Notes: a model not told the origin generated them from the letters alone. Positions 16,361 to 27,684 are shown, counted from the stretch's first letter. The stretch: DNA of 64,000 bases from Chondrilla cf. caribensis (GCA_964020155.1 OZ026546.1:3190400-3254399), one strand, 5' to 3'. Made by a program: numbers and translations.

Positions 16361-19243
16361 CTAAAATTTGTCCTTTCCACTGGCCATTGCCACAGAGAGT
16401 ACACTATGCCTTCCAGCGTCAGCAGTGACCGGGATGGATACCTGGGCACTACCCAGACCATCAACAGATGCTTCAACAACAATTGGTTGATCTGCAAGGT
16501 ACTTCACTTCCGGAGGTACAATGTGGGTCAAAATACCTCCATCTCTATCAATCTGTCTGAGACGGTGACGGTGTAGAGGGTGAGTGGAGGCATCCATGGT
16601 CACTTGGACTATGACTCGAGCTAGTCCATGATAGGCACTACGCCAGGGTGCTTTGTTGGGCTCATGGCACGATGGGTTACCGTTGCCAACTCCAATGATA
16701 CGTCCTGGACCACTAACAATGCTAAAGGTGACATTATTCGTAGCTGAAGGAACCACGTTACCACTGGCATCAACAATAGCAGCACTGACCATTCCTGCAT
16801 CCTGGCCATCCAAAACAAGCACACTGCCTGTACCTGTTTTATTACTCGGGACATCCACATAGGCGACAACTTTGGCTGCTGCTCCAGCTGTCTCAACCGT
16901 GTGAGAGGCAAGTACCTCTTTGTTCTCATTGGTTGCTGTAGCCATCAGTTTACCGGGAGTAAACTTCACACTCCATTGGGCCCATCCTTGCCAACCAATG
17001 GTCAGGACCCCCATGGACTCCCCATTTACAAACAGTTCTGCCATGGGAGCATTAGTGTAGACATGTATCGTATGATTAGTGAGACCGGATATTGGTTCCC
17101 AGCTTTGGACAACATGAACGATGTATCCAGATGTCATGTTCTCTTGAGATGGGGTTGCCTTTGGATTTACGAGTTGTGGTGGGTTGGAAGGTACATCTTC
17201 TCCGCTCAAGGATTTGTTGTGCATTGCACTGTACAGCCACCAACTTCTGTACCAATACGCTGAAGCCTTTGCAAAACCTGCCAGGTCAATGGATCCAAAA
17301 GAAGAGGATACCATTGGCCATCCATAGGGAGTAGGCTCGCCATAATAGTCAAAGAGAGTCCACACCATACAGCCTGCAACGAACTTGCGGTTAAGTTGGT
17401 TCCCAGTTTGTGCCTGGTTACAGTCAGCATTGAAGTTGGAAAAAGTTGATTTCTTACTATCACCAATATCCTCTCCTCGTTGAGTGCGACAAGAGCAGCA
17501 TTCTGATCCGATCAAAGGTTTTTTGGGAAATTGTTTGTGATAATCATCGAAGGCACTTCCAGGTCGGTGCGAAAATCCCTGTACATCGATGACACTTGAG
17601 AGGCCACCTCCAATATGACCATTTTGATTAGCTGTCACAAATCGGTACTGGTCCATAGCATTGGATACTTTTTTAAACTCCATGGCAACTTCTTCCTCGT
17701 TTTGAGCCAGATTACAACCTCCTTCATTGCAAAACGACCAAATCATGACACTTGGATGATTTCGATCACGCTTAACCATGTCAGCTTCATTTTGAACCCA
17801 TATTGGGTTGTCACCGAAGTTTCTGTTCTCGTCCCAAACAATAACACCAACTCTGTCCATAATGTCCAACATAACAGGAATAGGGGGATTATGGGACATT
17901 CTCCAAGAATTGGCTCCAACTGCTCGCATGGATTGGGCACGAAATAGATTCACTCTGTCCGGGACAGCTACACCCACACCGGTGAAGTCGTTGTGATTGT
18001 TGAAACCTCTCCATATGAAGGGGGCGTCATTCAAGTAGAAACCTGTGTCTGGATCCCACTTTGTATGTCTTGCTCCAATGGACACATTGACTACATCTAC
18101 CACGGAATTGTTCACCATTACCTCACACTGGAGGGTGTAAAGATAAGGACGGTTGATACTCCACAGTTGTGCTTCTTGCATCATCATCTGAGCACTCATC
18201 ATTGCAATTTTTCCGGCATCAACTGATACAGGTTGTGTTACAACAGGTTTGAGAGGTCCTCCACCTTCGCTGAAGACGTTAAATCGAGCTTGAACCATCT
18301 TACTGGATGTATCATCGTTGGCTACCTCAACAGTGGGATGTAACATTATTTCCGTCGCTAACTGTTCCTGAGTTAAAATTTCTCCTGTTATTTCAATTCC
18401 TCCATATAGACCATTTTGGATGACATGTTGGAGATTTGCGCTGATGAGGTGGGTGTGTCTGTATATACCACCTCCTTCATACCACCAACCTGTGCCATGT
18501 GTTGCATCGGCTCGAATTGCAACAACATTTTCATTCTGTTTACCATCACCATAGAAAACCGATGAACTATTGTCCAAACGAACGGTGAAGCTGGTGTACC
18601 CCGAGTCGTGATAGAGGAGTTCTTCGCCATTGAGATACACTGTAGAAGCCCGAAAAATACCCTCAAAATACACCCACACTGTGCGACCTTTCCATTCAGA
18701 CGGGAGATTGAAATGCTTTCTGTACCAAGTGATGTTCAAGGGAAGGTATCCGTGTTTTTCTGGTGCATCTTGAGAATATGTCCCAGAAATAAGAGCATCG
18801 TGAGGAACATCCACTAATTGCCAACTGCTGTCGTTGTAGTCACGAGATGTGGGACCGTTTTTTGCTGGTGCGGGTGGTTTTGCAGGGACCTTCCTCTCAC
18901 CACCAACCCAGTGAGAGCTTGGGTGGTTGCAGTCGTCACTGGTACCGAGCCAGCAGCCTTTATCAGGGTCAAACTGCCATATTGCGCACATTATATCCCC
19001 ACAGCAAGAACCACGGCATGTATCAGCGGTCGTTGACTGATCGCTTTTGAGTCCCTTACATTCAACGCCGCTGCGATTTTGGGGGAATTCGTCTGGACTG
19101 CATTGCCACCCAGTTCCTATATCGCCCAGATGAAATCGCCATCCGAAGTCGAAATTGACGACCTCCCTGAGAGTGGATCCGGACTTCAAAGACGCTTTGG
19201 CGGTAAGAAAAATACAGCACAACACAAAGGAGGACAAAATCAT
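16361..19243 (-). CDS. Secreted glycoside hydrolase family 2 (beta-galactosidase/glucuronidase type), intronless, copy 1
   Basis: One uninterrupted frame; the longest version starts at 19399 (1012 aa). I prefer the Met at 19243 (960 aa) because it opens a signal peptide (hydrophobic run ending LTAKA) that aligns with the start of copy 2. Order of parts: NFDFGW..HLGD sugar-binding domain; a ~70-residue cysteine-rich insert (C..C..CCGDIMCAIWQF...GCWLG...C); resumed domain with VDVPHD and GTGWWYEGGGIYR; immunoglobulin-like domain; TIM barrel with FIWRGFNNHND. The acid/base Glu is in WSFCNEGG (E559 of the long ORF) and the nucleophile Glu in LIGSECC (E633), both intact. The C-terminal part holds a GVGNGNPSCHEPNKAPWRS-type domain. 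It should remove terminal beta-linked sugars outside the cell or in the lysosome; which sugar cannot be told. It is a tandem copy of the gene at 19957. Confidence 0.9.
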   Translation of the reverse strand: MILSSFVLCCIFLTAKASLKSGSTLREVVNFDFGWRFHLGDIGTGWQCSPDEFPQNRSGVECKGLKSDQSTTADTCRGSCCGDIMCAIWQFDPDKGCWLGTSDDCNHPSSHWVGGERKVPAKPPAPAKNGPTSRDYNDSSWQLVDVPHDALISGTYSQDAPEKHGYLPLNITWYRKHFNLPSEWKGRTVWVYFEGIFRASTVYLNGEELLYHDSGYTSFTVRLDNSSSVFYGDGKQNENVVAIRADATHGTGWWYEGGGIYRHTHLISANLQHVIQNGLYGGIEITGEILTQEQLATEIMLHPTVEVANDDTSSKMVQARFNVFSEGGGPLKPVVTQPVSVDAGKIAMMSAQMMMQEAQLWSINRPYLYTLQCEVMVNNSVVDVVNVSIGARHTKWDPDTGFYLNDAPFIWRGFNNHNDFTGVGVAVPDRVNLFRAQSMRAVGANSWRMSHNPPIPVMLDIMDRVGVIVWDENRNFGDNPIWVQNEADMVKRDRNHPSVMIWSFCNEGGCNLAQNEEEVAMEFKKVSNAMDQYRFVTANQNGHIGGGLSSVIDVQGFSHRPGSAFDDYHKQFPKKPLIGSECCSCRTQRGEDIGDSKKSTFSNFNADCNQAQTGNQLNRKFVAGCMVWTLFDYYGEPTPYGWPMVSSSFGSIDLAGFAKASAYWYRSWWLYSAMHNKSLSGEDVPSNPPQLVNPKATPSQENMTSGYIVHVVQSWEPISGLTNHTIHVYTNAPMAELFVNGESMGVLTIGWQGWAQWSVKFTPGKLMATATNENKEVLASHTVETAGAAAKVVAYVDVPSNKTGTGSVLVLDGQDAGMVSAAIVDASGNVVPSATNNVTFSIVSGPGRIIGVGNGNPSCHEPNKAPWRSAYHGLARVIVQVTMDASTHPLHRHRLRQIDRDGGILTHIVPPEVKYLADQPIVVEASVDGLGSAQVSIPVTADAGRHSVLSVAMASGKDKF

Positions 19244-19399
19244 CTCGAAGCTTGTACGGGCGTTTGTGCTCCAAAGGATTCGGCAAGAGTGAGCAGCTCC
19301 GGTATATTGCGTAATACTCATATCTCGTCTAAAAATGGCAACCAACGCCATATTGCGTATGTATTGATCATGCAAGTATTCCATTCCGCACAATGTCAT

Positions 19400-19956
19400 G
19401 TAATATGGCTACGTATTATCTGGACCTACTCCGATACCAAGTAAATATTAGGGAGTACTTATATCTAGATAGCTGCTAGATGTACGTACTTATATTATTT
19501 CGTGTAAATTAGCTGGGCTGCAAGGAATTATGTAAAATATTTTGTGGGTATATATTCTTACCCTGCATACATATGCTATATATGAATCAATAGCAAACCT
19601 TTAAGTTTTAGAATCAGCTCTCATAATCATGCATGTATACTCTGTCATGCGCGCAGTTCCATGGTTAACTACATAATATATATATTGATATCAAAGTGGC
19701 CAGGTGATCATATTATATGCACTGAGGTACTCTACATATTATATCAATTTCTGGATCCTTCCAGTTTTGAGTCAATCCTGGTATGTACATCGTAGCATTC
19801 TTATTAAATGGAAGACACGATTGAATTGCAATTAATACAGTCTAATGATATATTGTAAGTACAAAACTGTATGGCTCACAAATACAAATTTAAGTTTACA
19901 TAGGATAATAATGCTACAGATATCACTATAGAGTCAATAATAGTCTACAATCCACT
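19400..19956. other. Intergenic spacer between the two GH2 genes
   Basis: AT-rich; contains the upstream region of copy 1 and the downstream region of copy 2. No further gene or clear TATA box is seen. Confidence 0.4.
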
Positions 19957-22848
19957 TTACTTGTTCTTTCTGCTGGCCACAGAGAGAACGCTGTGCTTTC
20001 CAGCATCAGCAGTGACTGGGATGGATACCTGGGCACTTCCCAGACCATCAACAGATGCTTCAACAACAATTGATTGATCAGCAGAGAATTTAAATTCTGG
20101 ATGTACAATGTGAGTCAAAATACCTCCATCTCTATCAACCTGTCTGAGACGGTGACGGTGTAGAGGATGAGTGGAGGCATCCATGGTCACTTGGACTATG
20201 ACTCGAGCTAGTCCATGATAGGCACTACGCCAGGGTGCTTTGTTGGGCTCGTGGCACGATGGGTTACCGTTGCCGACTCCAATAATACGTCCTGGACCAC
20301 TGACAATGCTAAAGGTGACATTATTCGTAGCTGAAGGCACCACATTACCACTGGTATCAACAATAGCAGCACTGACCATTCCTGCATCCTGGCCATCCAA
20401 AACAAGCACGCTGCCTGTACCTGTTTTAATACTTGGGACATCCACATACGCAACAACTTTGGCTGCTGCTCCAGCTGTCTCAACCGTGTGAGAAGCAAGC
20501 ACGTCTTTGTTCTCATTTATTGCCGTAGCCATCAGTTTACCGGGAGTATACAAACTGGTCCAACCAGCCCACCCTTGCCAACCAATTGTCTTGACACCCA
20601 AGGACTTTCCATTGACAAACAGTTCTGCCATGGGAGCATTAGTGTAGACAGAAATTGCATGGGAATTAGCTGGAAACGACTCCCAGCTTTGAACAATATG
20701 AACGATGTATCCAGATGTCATGTTCTCTTGAGACGGGGTTGCCTTTGGATTTACGAGTTGTGGAGGGTTGGAAGGTACGTCTTCTCCACTCAAGGATTTG
20801 TTGTGCATTGCACTGTACAGCCACCAACTTCTGTACCAATATGCTGAAGCCTTTGCAAAACCTGCCAGGTCAATGGATCCAAACGAAGAGGATACCATTG
20901 GCCATCCGTAGGGAGTAGGCTCGCCATAATAGTCAAAGAGAGTCCACACCATACAGCCTGCAACGAACTTGCGGTTAAGTTGGTTCCCAGTTTGTGCTTG
21001 GTTGCAGTCAGCGTTGAAGTTGGATAAGACTTTCCTTGAAGCATCAGGAAAGTCTTCACCACGTTGTGTAGTACACGAGCAGCATTCTGAACCAATTAGT
21101 GGCTTCTTGGGGAACTTCTCATGATAACTGTCAAAAACATTACCTCCCTGGTGGGAAAATCCCTGGACATCAATGACATTTGAGAGGCCACCTCCAATAT
21201 GACCATTTTGATTAGCTGTCACAAATCGGAATTGGTCCATGTCATTTGATACATTTTTAAAGTCCACAGCAACTTGTTCCTCATTTTGCGCTAGATTACA
21301 ACCAGCTTCATTGCAAAACGACCAAATCATGACACTTGGATGATTTCGATCACGCTTAACCATGTCTGCCTCACTTTGTACCCACAGTGAGTTGTCACCA
21401 AAGTTTCTGTTCTCGTCCCAAACAATAACACCAACTCTGTCCATAATGTCCAGCATAACAGGGATAGGGGGGTTATGGGACATTCTCCAAGAATTAGCTC
21501 CAACTGCTCGCATGGACTGGGCACGAAATAGATTCACTCTGTCCGGGACAGCTACACCCACACCAGTGAAATCGTTGTGATTGTTGAAACCTCTCCATAT
21601 GAAGGGGGCGTCATTCAAGTAGAAACCTGTGTCTGGATCCCACTTTGTATGTCTTGCTCCAATGGACACATTGACTACATCTACTACAGAATTGTTCACC
21701 ATTACCTCACACTGGAGGGTGTAAAGATAAGGACGGTTGATACTCCAAAGTTCTGTGTTGTTCTGTATCCCGACTCCATGGGTAATCTTGCCAATCCCTC
21801 CAGCTTCCACTGATGAAGGTTCAGTCATGATAGATAACAAAGTCTTTCCACTTTCATCAAATACTGTGAGTCGAAGTTGAATTATTTCGCTGCCAATACC
21901 ATCATTGGCCACCTCAACACTTTGATACACTAAAACTTCGTCAGCATACCGACCTTTGGAAGAGTCTGTTGGATCATGAGGTTTAATGCTTCCACTTACA
22001 TTCAATACTCCATACAGACCATTCTGAATGACATGTTGGAGATTTGCGCTGATGAGGTGGGTGTGTCTGTATATACCGCCTCCTTCATACCACCAACCTG
22101 TGCCATGCATTGCATCGGCTCGAATGGCAAGAACATTCTCATTCTGTTTACCATCACCGTAGAAAACTGATGAGCTATTGTCCAAACGAACGGTGAAGCT
22201 GGTGTATCCTGAGTCATGATAGAGGAGTTCCACGCCATTGAAAAACACAGTAGAAGCCCGAAATATACCCTCAAAATACACCCACACCGTGCGACCTTTC
22301 CATTCAGACGGGAGATTGAAATGCTTTCTGTACCAAGTGATGTTCAGGGGAAGGTATCCGTGCGATCTCGGTCCGTCTTCGGTGTAAATTCCCGAGATGA
22401 TTCCGTCGTGAGGAACATCCACTAATTCCCAACTGCTGTCGTCGTAGTCACGAGATGCAGGCCCGTTCGTTGCTGGTGCGGGTGGTTTTGCAGGGACCTT
22501 CCTCTCACCACCAACCCAGTCAGAGCTTGGGTGGTTGCAGTCGTCACTGGTACCGAGCCAGCAGCCTTGATTGGAAGCAAACTGCCATATTGCGCACATT
22601 ACATCCCCACAGCACGAATCGCGACAGGCATCAGCGTTTGTTGACGGATCCCCCCTTAAACCCAAACACTGCACTCCACTGCGATTTTGGGGGAAATCGT
22701 CCGCACTACACTGCCACGTTTTGAAATCTCCAAGATGAAACAGCCACCCGAAGTCGAAATTGACGTCCTCTCTGAGAGCGGATTCGGAGCTTATGAAGGC
22801 GTTAGCGGTGGTTAGAACAGAGCACAAACAAAGGAGAGTTAGCATCAT
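19957..22848 (-). CDS. Secreted glycoside hydrolase family 2, intronless, copy 2
   Basis: A single open frame; the longest version starts at 22878 (973 aa). The Met at 22848 begins the signal peptide (MMLTLLCLCSVLTTANA) and matches the start chosen for copy 1. Domain order is the same as copy 1, including the cysteine-rich insert near the N-terminus, WSFCNEAG with the acid/base Glu, LIGSECC with the nucleophile, and the C-terminal GRIIGVGNGNPSCH domain. Identity with copy 1 is patchy: the catalytic barrel and the C-terminal domain are nearly identical. By contrast, the segment after HVIQNGLYG and a piece around the ESFPANSHAISVYTN region differ strongly. The protein ends in SRKNK rather than ASGKDKF. 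Both catalytic residues are present, so it is probably active. Confidence 0.9.
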   Translation of the reverse strand: MMLTLLCLCSVLTTANAFISSESALREDVNFDFGWLFHLGDFKTWQCSADDFPQNRSGVQCLGLRGDPSTNADACRDSCCGDVMCAIWQFASNQGCWLGTSDDCNHPSSDWVGGERKVPAKPPAPATNGPASRDYDDSSWELVDVPHDGIISGIYTEDGPRSHGYLPLNITWYRKHFNLPSEWKGRTVWVYFEGIFRASTVFFNGVELLYHDSGYTSFTVRLDNSSSVFYGDGKQNENVLAIRADAMHGTGWWYEGGGIYRHTHLISANLQHVIQNGLYGVLNVSGSIKPHDPTDSSKGRYADEVLVYQSVEVANDGIGSEIIQLRLTVFDESGKTLLSIMTEPSSVEAGGIGKITHGVGIQNNTELWSINRPYLYTLQCEVMVNNSVVDVVNVSIGARHTKWDPDTGFYLNDAPFIWRGFNNHNDFTGVGVAVPDRVNLFRAQSMRAVGANSWRMSHNPPIPVMLDIMDRVGVIVWDENRNFGDNSLWVQSEADMVKRDRNHPSVMIWSFCNEAGCNLAQNEEQVAVDFKNVSNDMDQFRFVTANQNGHIGGGLSNVIDVQGFSHQGGNVFDSYHEKFPKKPLIGSECCSCTTQRGEDFPDASRKVLSNFNADCNQAQTGNQLNRKFVAGCMVWTLFDYYGEPTPYGWPMVSSSFGSIDLAGFAKASAYWYRSWWLYSAMHNKSLSGEDVPSNPPQLVNPKATPSQENMTSGYIVHIVQSWESFPANSHAISVYTNAPMAELFVNGKSLGVKTIGWQGWAGWTSLYTPGKLMATAINENKDVLASHTVETAGAAAKVVAYVDVPSIKTGTGSVLVLDGQDAGMVSAAIVDTSGNVVPSATNNVTFSIVSGPGRIIGVGNGNPSCHEPNKAPWRSAYHGLARVIVQVTMDASTHPLHRHRLRQVDRDGGILTHIVHPEFKFSADQSIVVEASVDGLGSAQVSIPVTADAGKHSVLSVASRKNK

Positions 22849-22878
22849 CGCTCGCAAGGATAGTGTCAACGGAAACAC

Positions 22879-23371
22879 GTATACTTCATATACGGTTTTT
22901 GGACATATTATGCAACGTACTTCGGATGTACGTTCCCAAATATGGTCGCGTGCTATATATAGACCTCGTGGTGACTACTCACGTGATTTTGGATCCTACG
23001 TATTAATGCTCAACAAGGGCTGCCCAGTGTCCATATCAAACCATAGATCCTAATCAAACTTAACAACAGAAACACAGATGCATGCACACCCTTGTTAATA
23101 AACTGTGAACCTCATGGTCACCAGGCAGAGCATGGAAATGTCGAAATTCTTTGCTGGTAACCATGACCTCTCAAGTGTCCATAGCCCATCATAGGTGATG
23201 TCGAACAAGATACAGTTTGTTACCACTCTCCAGTGTCCATATGCTGCATTAAAAATCATGATAAAACATATACACAAAAACAGATGCATACATACTCTCA
23301 TCGATGGGCTATGCACCACCAAGTTAAAGGCTATTCTTGAATAAACTAGCAGCATGTATAACATATGTATA

Positions 23372-23465
<94 letters not shown>

Positions 23466-23560
23466 AACCAAATTAAATATTTGCTCCAGGTTTGAGAGAA
23501 TAAGACCACATTCGACACTATATCCTGTACACACAGTGTATGTAGAAATTAAGTAGTCCC
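22879..23560. other. Upstream flank of GH2 copy 2 with microsatellite
   Basis: No gene seen. At 23103-23168 an imperfect hairpin (catggtcaccagg ... ctggtaaccatga) resembles the GGTGACC hairpins of the satellite further right. A (GT)n run followed directly by a (GA)n run lies at 23376-23462. Confidence 0.45.
23376..23462. repeat. (GT)n-(GA)n compound microsatellite
   Basis: About 36 bp of GT units pass without a break into about 50 bp of GA units. Confidence 0.95.
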
Positions 23561-24223
23561 CATTTAGTTCTGGACCAATTATCAGCTTAACACACTATCT
23601 CTGCCATGAGATACTCAAAAGGTGCTTAACATTATTCCCCCTATTCTCTCCTATAACTTGGAAATGTTAAGCACCTCCAAACGAAGAACATGTACAAAGA
23701 TGTGGAGTGTTTTAGAATGTAACTTTCAATCCAAGCTAGGTTTGGACCAAATATCACCTTGACTCACACTCTCTGTCATGAGGTGCTTCGGCTTTATTTT
23801 TGGGCTTTGGAAAGTGTACATGTCCTATGCATGGGCTAAATTTGACCCCATAGCATCATCTAGAATAACTAGTGTTACTCAACACATATAGAGAGAGTTT
23901 CAAAATTTAGTTCTCAATCAAGGCCAGGTCTTGACCAAATATCAGCATGACACACACCCTCTGCCATGAGCTGCATCAAAAAGTACTTACCAGTATAGAG
24001 TTTTTCTCTCCCATGCATGCATTGGAAATATTAAGCACCTCCGAATGTAACTAGGCTCACAGCACACACACAGAGACAGGGAGTGTTTCAGAATTTTGTT
24101 CCCGTCTCATGCTAAGTCTGGACCAAATAATATCAGCACGACAATCACCCTCTTCAATGAACTACATCAAAATGTGCTTAACAGTATCCTCTCTATGACA
24201 TACAATGTCATAGACTTGATACT
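23560..24223. repeat. Degenerate tandem repeat with 'ggaccaaatatcag' and 'ttaagcacctcc' motifs
   Basis: The words (t)ggaccaa(a)tatcag, followed ~30 bp later by ctctgccatgag, recur near 23570, 23735, 23935 and 24115. The word ttaagcacctc recurs between them. The same words continue into the inverted-repeat arms and at 30100-30310. Non-coding. Confidence 0.6.
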
Positions 24224-25075
24224 GAAAAATGAATTGAGTTGTGATTACACGATTATTTGCTGTGTATGTACTATGTACCAGCAACAAAAGGTGGAATTAC
24301 CTGGCCAGTCAGGAGAGGTCTATAGCACCTACATTGTACATACAAAAGTATACCTGATATATATGCGTGTCAACCTGATATTTTCACCAGACCTAGCTGG
24401 GGATGTGAACTAACATATGAAATAATCCCTGTTGCCTGTAACCCCAGATACATTTCGAGGTGTAATTAATATTTATTTCAATGTATGAGAAAGTATAGGG
24501 TACATAAATGTTAAGCACCTTTTTGAATAGCTCATTGGAATGTGGGTGTGTCAAACTGATGCTTTAACCATACCTAGCTGGGGACGAGAACTAAAATATG
24601 AAACAATTTCCATGTCCGTATTTTGCTTATTACCACAGCTACACTCCGAGGTGCTTAATATATTTTCAATGTATGGGAAAGTATTGGAGAAATAAACCTT
24701 AAGGACCTTTTAGAACAGTTCATGGGAATGTGGGCATGTCAATCTGATACTTTGACCGGATCTAGCGAGAGACGTGAACTAACATATGGAATAATTCCCA
24801 TGTCCAGCCCGTGGTGACCAGCAACGTGATGTGAAATTACCTGAGTGATCACCACGAGGCATATTACACTTATATAGGAATGTACATACATACAAAAGCA
24901 AATGCAATATTATATATGCCATATGGACATCGGGGAGAATTATTGATCCACAACAAAATGTATCATTTTTGTTGTCAAAAGGACTGTATTAGTTCCAGGA
25001 GTGTGTCCGTGCATTCGTATTAGATCTATGATGCATTATGTGTACACAGGAGAGGTCGTGGTGACAAGCATAAAA
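24224..25075 (+). repeat. Left arm of a 7.5 kb inverted repeat
   Basis: From aaaaatgaattgagttgtga onward this sequence is nearly identical over about 800 bp to the reverse complement of 30899-31757; only scattered substitutions were seen by eye. The inner end runs into the 359-bp satellite. No target-site duplication was found at the outer boundary. Confidence 0.85.
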
Positions 25076-26885
25076 ATTGACATTTTTGTGCTTGTCACCA
25101 CGAGGCCCATAGCACACCCAGGACGGTTTGTATGTGTCCGAAATTGTGTTGGTGAGTTTGGCACAGACACTGGGCAGCCCTTGGTGACCAGCAACACGAT
25201 GTCAAATCACCCAAGGTATCACCACAAGGCGTATTACACTCATATTGAAATGTACATACAAATGTATAATGCTATGTACCATATGGACACCTGAGAGAAT
25301 TTTAATCAGCAACAAAACCGATCATTTTTGTTATCGAAAGGACCGAATTAGTTCCAGGAGTGTGTCCGTGCATTCGTATTAGATCTATGATGCATTATGT
25401 GTACACAGGAGAGGTCGTGGTGACAAGCATAACAATTGACATTTTTTGGCTTGTCACCACGAGGCCCATAGCACACCTAGGACGGTTTGCATGTGTCTGA
25501 AATTGTGTTGGTGAGTTTGGCACGGACACTGGGCAGCCCTTGGTGACCAGCAACGTGATGTCAAATCACCTGAGTTATCACCACAAGGCGTATTACACTC
25601 ATATTGAAATGTACATACAAATGTATAATGCTATGTGCCATATGGACACCTGAGAGAATTTTAATCAGCAACATAACCTATCATTTTTGCTATCAAAAGG
25701 ACCGTATTAGTTCCAGGAGTGTGTCCGTGCATTCGTATTAGATCTATGATGCATTATGTGCACACAGGAGAGGTCGTGGTGACAAGCATAAAAGTGACAT
25801 TTTTGTGCTTGTCACCACGAGGCCCATAGCACACCCAGGACGGTTTGCATGCATCCGAAATTGTGTTGGTGAGTTTGGGACAGGTACTGTGCAGCCCTTG
25901 GTGACCAGCAACGTGATGTCAAATCACCTGAGTTATCACCACAAGGCGTATTACACTCATATTGAATTGTACATACTAATGTATAATGCTATGTACCATA
26001 TGGACACCTGAGAGAATTTTTATCAGCAACAAAACCGATCATTTTTGCTATCAAAAGGACCGTATTAGTTCCAGGAGTGTGTCCATGCATTCGTATTAGA
26101 TCTGTGATGCATTATGTGCACACAGGAGAGGTCGTGGTGACAAGCATAAAAATTGACATTTTTTGGCTTGTCACCACGAGGCCCATAGCACACCCAGGAC
26201 GGTTTGCATGTGTCCGAAATTGTGTTGGTGAGTTTGGGACAGGTACTGGGCAGCCCTTGGTGACCAGCAACGTGATGTCAAATCACCTGAGTTATCACCA
26301 CAAGGCGTATTACACTCATATTGAAATGTACATACTAATGTATAATGCTATGTACCATATGGACACCTGAGAGAATTTTCATCAGCAACAAAACCTATCA
26401 TTTTTGCTATCAAAAGGACCGTATTAGTTCCAGGAGTGTGTCCGTGCATTTGTATTAGATCTATGATGCATTATGTGTACACATGAGAGCTCGTGGTGAC
26501 AAGTACAAAAAGTGACATTTTTGTGCTTGTCACCACGAGGCCCATAGCACACCTAGGACAGTTTGCATGCATCCGAAATTGTGTTGGTGAGTTTGGGACA
26601 GGTACTGTGCAGCCCTTGGTGACCAGCAACGTGATGTCAAATCACCCGAGTTATCACCACAAGGCGTATTACACTCATATTGAAATGTACATACAAATGT
26701 ATAATGCTATGTACCATATGGACACCTGAGAGAATTTTCATCAGCAACAAAACCTATCATTTTTGCTATCAAAGGACCGTATTAGTTCCAGGAGTGTGTC
26801 CGAGCATTCGTGATAGATCTATGATGCATTATGTGCACACAGGAGAGGTCGTGGTGACAAGCACAAAAGTGACATTTAGTTTACT
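24985..26885 (+). repeat. 359-bp satellite, six units
   Basis: The word agttccagga starts at 24991, 25350, 25709, 26067, 26426 and 26784, so the period is 358-359 bp. Each unit has two potential hairpins: cgtggtgacaag ... cttgtcaccacg, and ccttggtgacc ... tatcaccacaagg. Short reading frames are shared between units only because the units are near-identical. Two more diverged units lie at 30310-30890. Confidence 0.9.
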
Positions 26886-26998
26886 CTAAACTCTCTCTAT
26901 GAACATATTATGTACGTGTTTGCATTTACACATGTATGTATGTATATAACCACAATATCTATAATTATTATCATGTATAATAGTTATTTCTGTGGGAG

Positions 26999-27291
26999 GA
27001 AAGTCATGAAGATGAGCAGATTGCCCAAGCTGTGGCTGCCAGGGAGGCTAAGAGAAGGTACATACATATGTACATGCATACATATACTATAATATATTAT
27101 ATCACAGTGTGTCCGTTTCACCACTTGCACAATTTTTTGTACCTGTAGTCCTGGTTATGTGTATGCACTTCAATACAGCATGTGTGTACACACTTAAGTA
27201 CATATGCTACATGTACATGTGTTTGGTACATACAGTTGAGGCTAAGCTAAATGACATAAACTCAACCAGTCTGCAGATGCCTTCCTATTAG
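26999..27291 (+). pseudogene. Possible coding exons of an unrecognised gene
   Basis: 26999-27057 follows '…ctgtgggag', reads EDEQIAQAVAAREAKR in the middle and ends AG|gtac. 27238-27291 follows 'acatacag', reads EAKLNDINSTSLQ and ends in TAG. Both look like coding sequence with splice sites, but their phases do not join directly and no upstream exons were found in the repeat-rich flank. This could be a gene fragment carried by the surrounding repeat structure. No family recognised. Confidence 0.25.
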
Positions 27292-27684
27292 TCCAAGATC
27301 AAAGGCGTGCCAGTTAACACACAGAATAGAATTGTTTTCAATTAGTGAAATGAGTTACCGTAATAGTACCAGAAACCAATGTATCTAGTATTGACATTTC
27401 ATATCAGCTGTATTTGTATTAATTGTACCGGAAACTGATGTATCTAGTATATTATAATTTGACATTTTGTATTACATTATAGTAAGCATTGCCAAGTCAT
27501 TTATGTACTTACTGGACATTTACTGTTTGTTATCAATATCAAATTACATCATACAGTGAGTACTCTTACAGTATGTATATACGCAAGTTGTGTATTATGC
27601 AGAATGTGATAAAAATATATTGATCATTTTTAACAGTAAATTGACATGATACAATCAGGTATAATAAAGCATTGCCGATATAAA

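Noticed and set aside
16621..22425. Many 60-120 codon frames on both strands across the GH2 genes
   Set aside because: They are shadow frames of the two GH2 coding sequences and occur in matching places in both copies.
24096..24413. 105-codon frame shared with 31567-31857 on the other strand
   Set aside because: The identity comes from the inverted-repeat arms; the frames start in unrelated flanks and have no coding features.
25001..26729. Series of ~70-97 codon frames, all similar, on the plus strand
   Set aside because: They repeat only because the 359-bp satellite repeats; the units carry hairpins and no codon-like variation.
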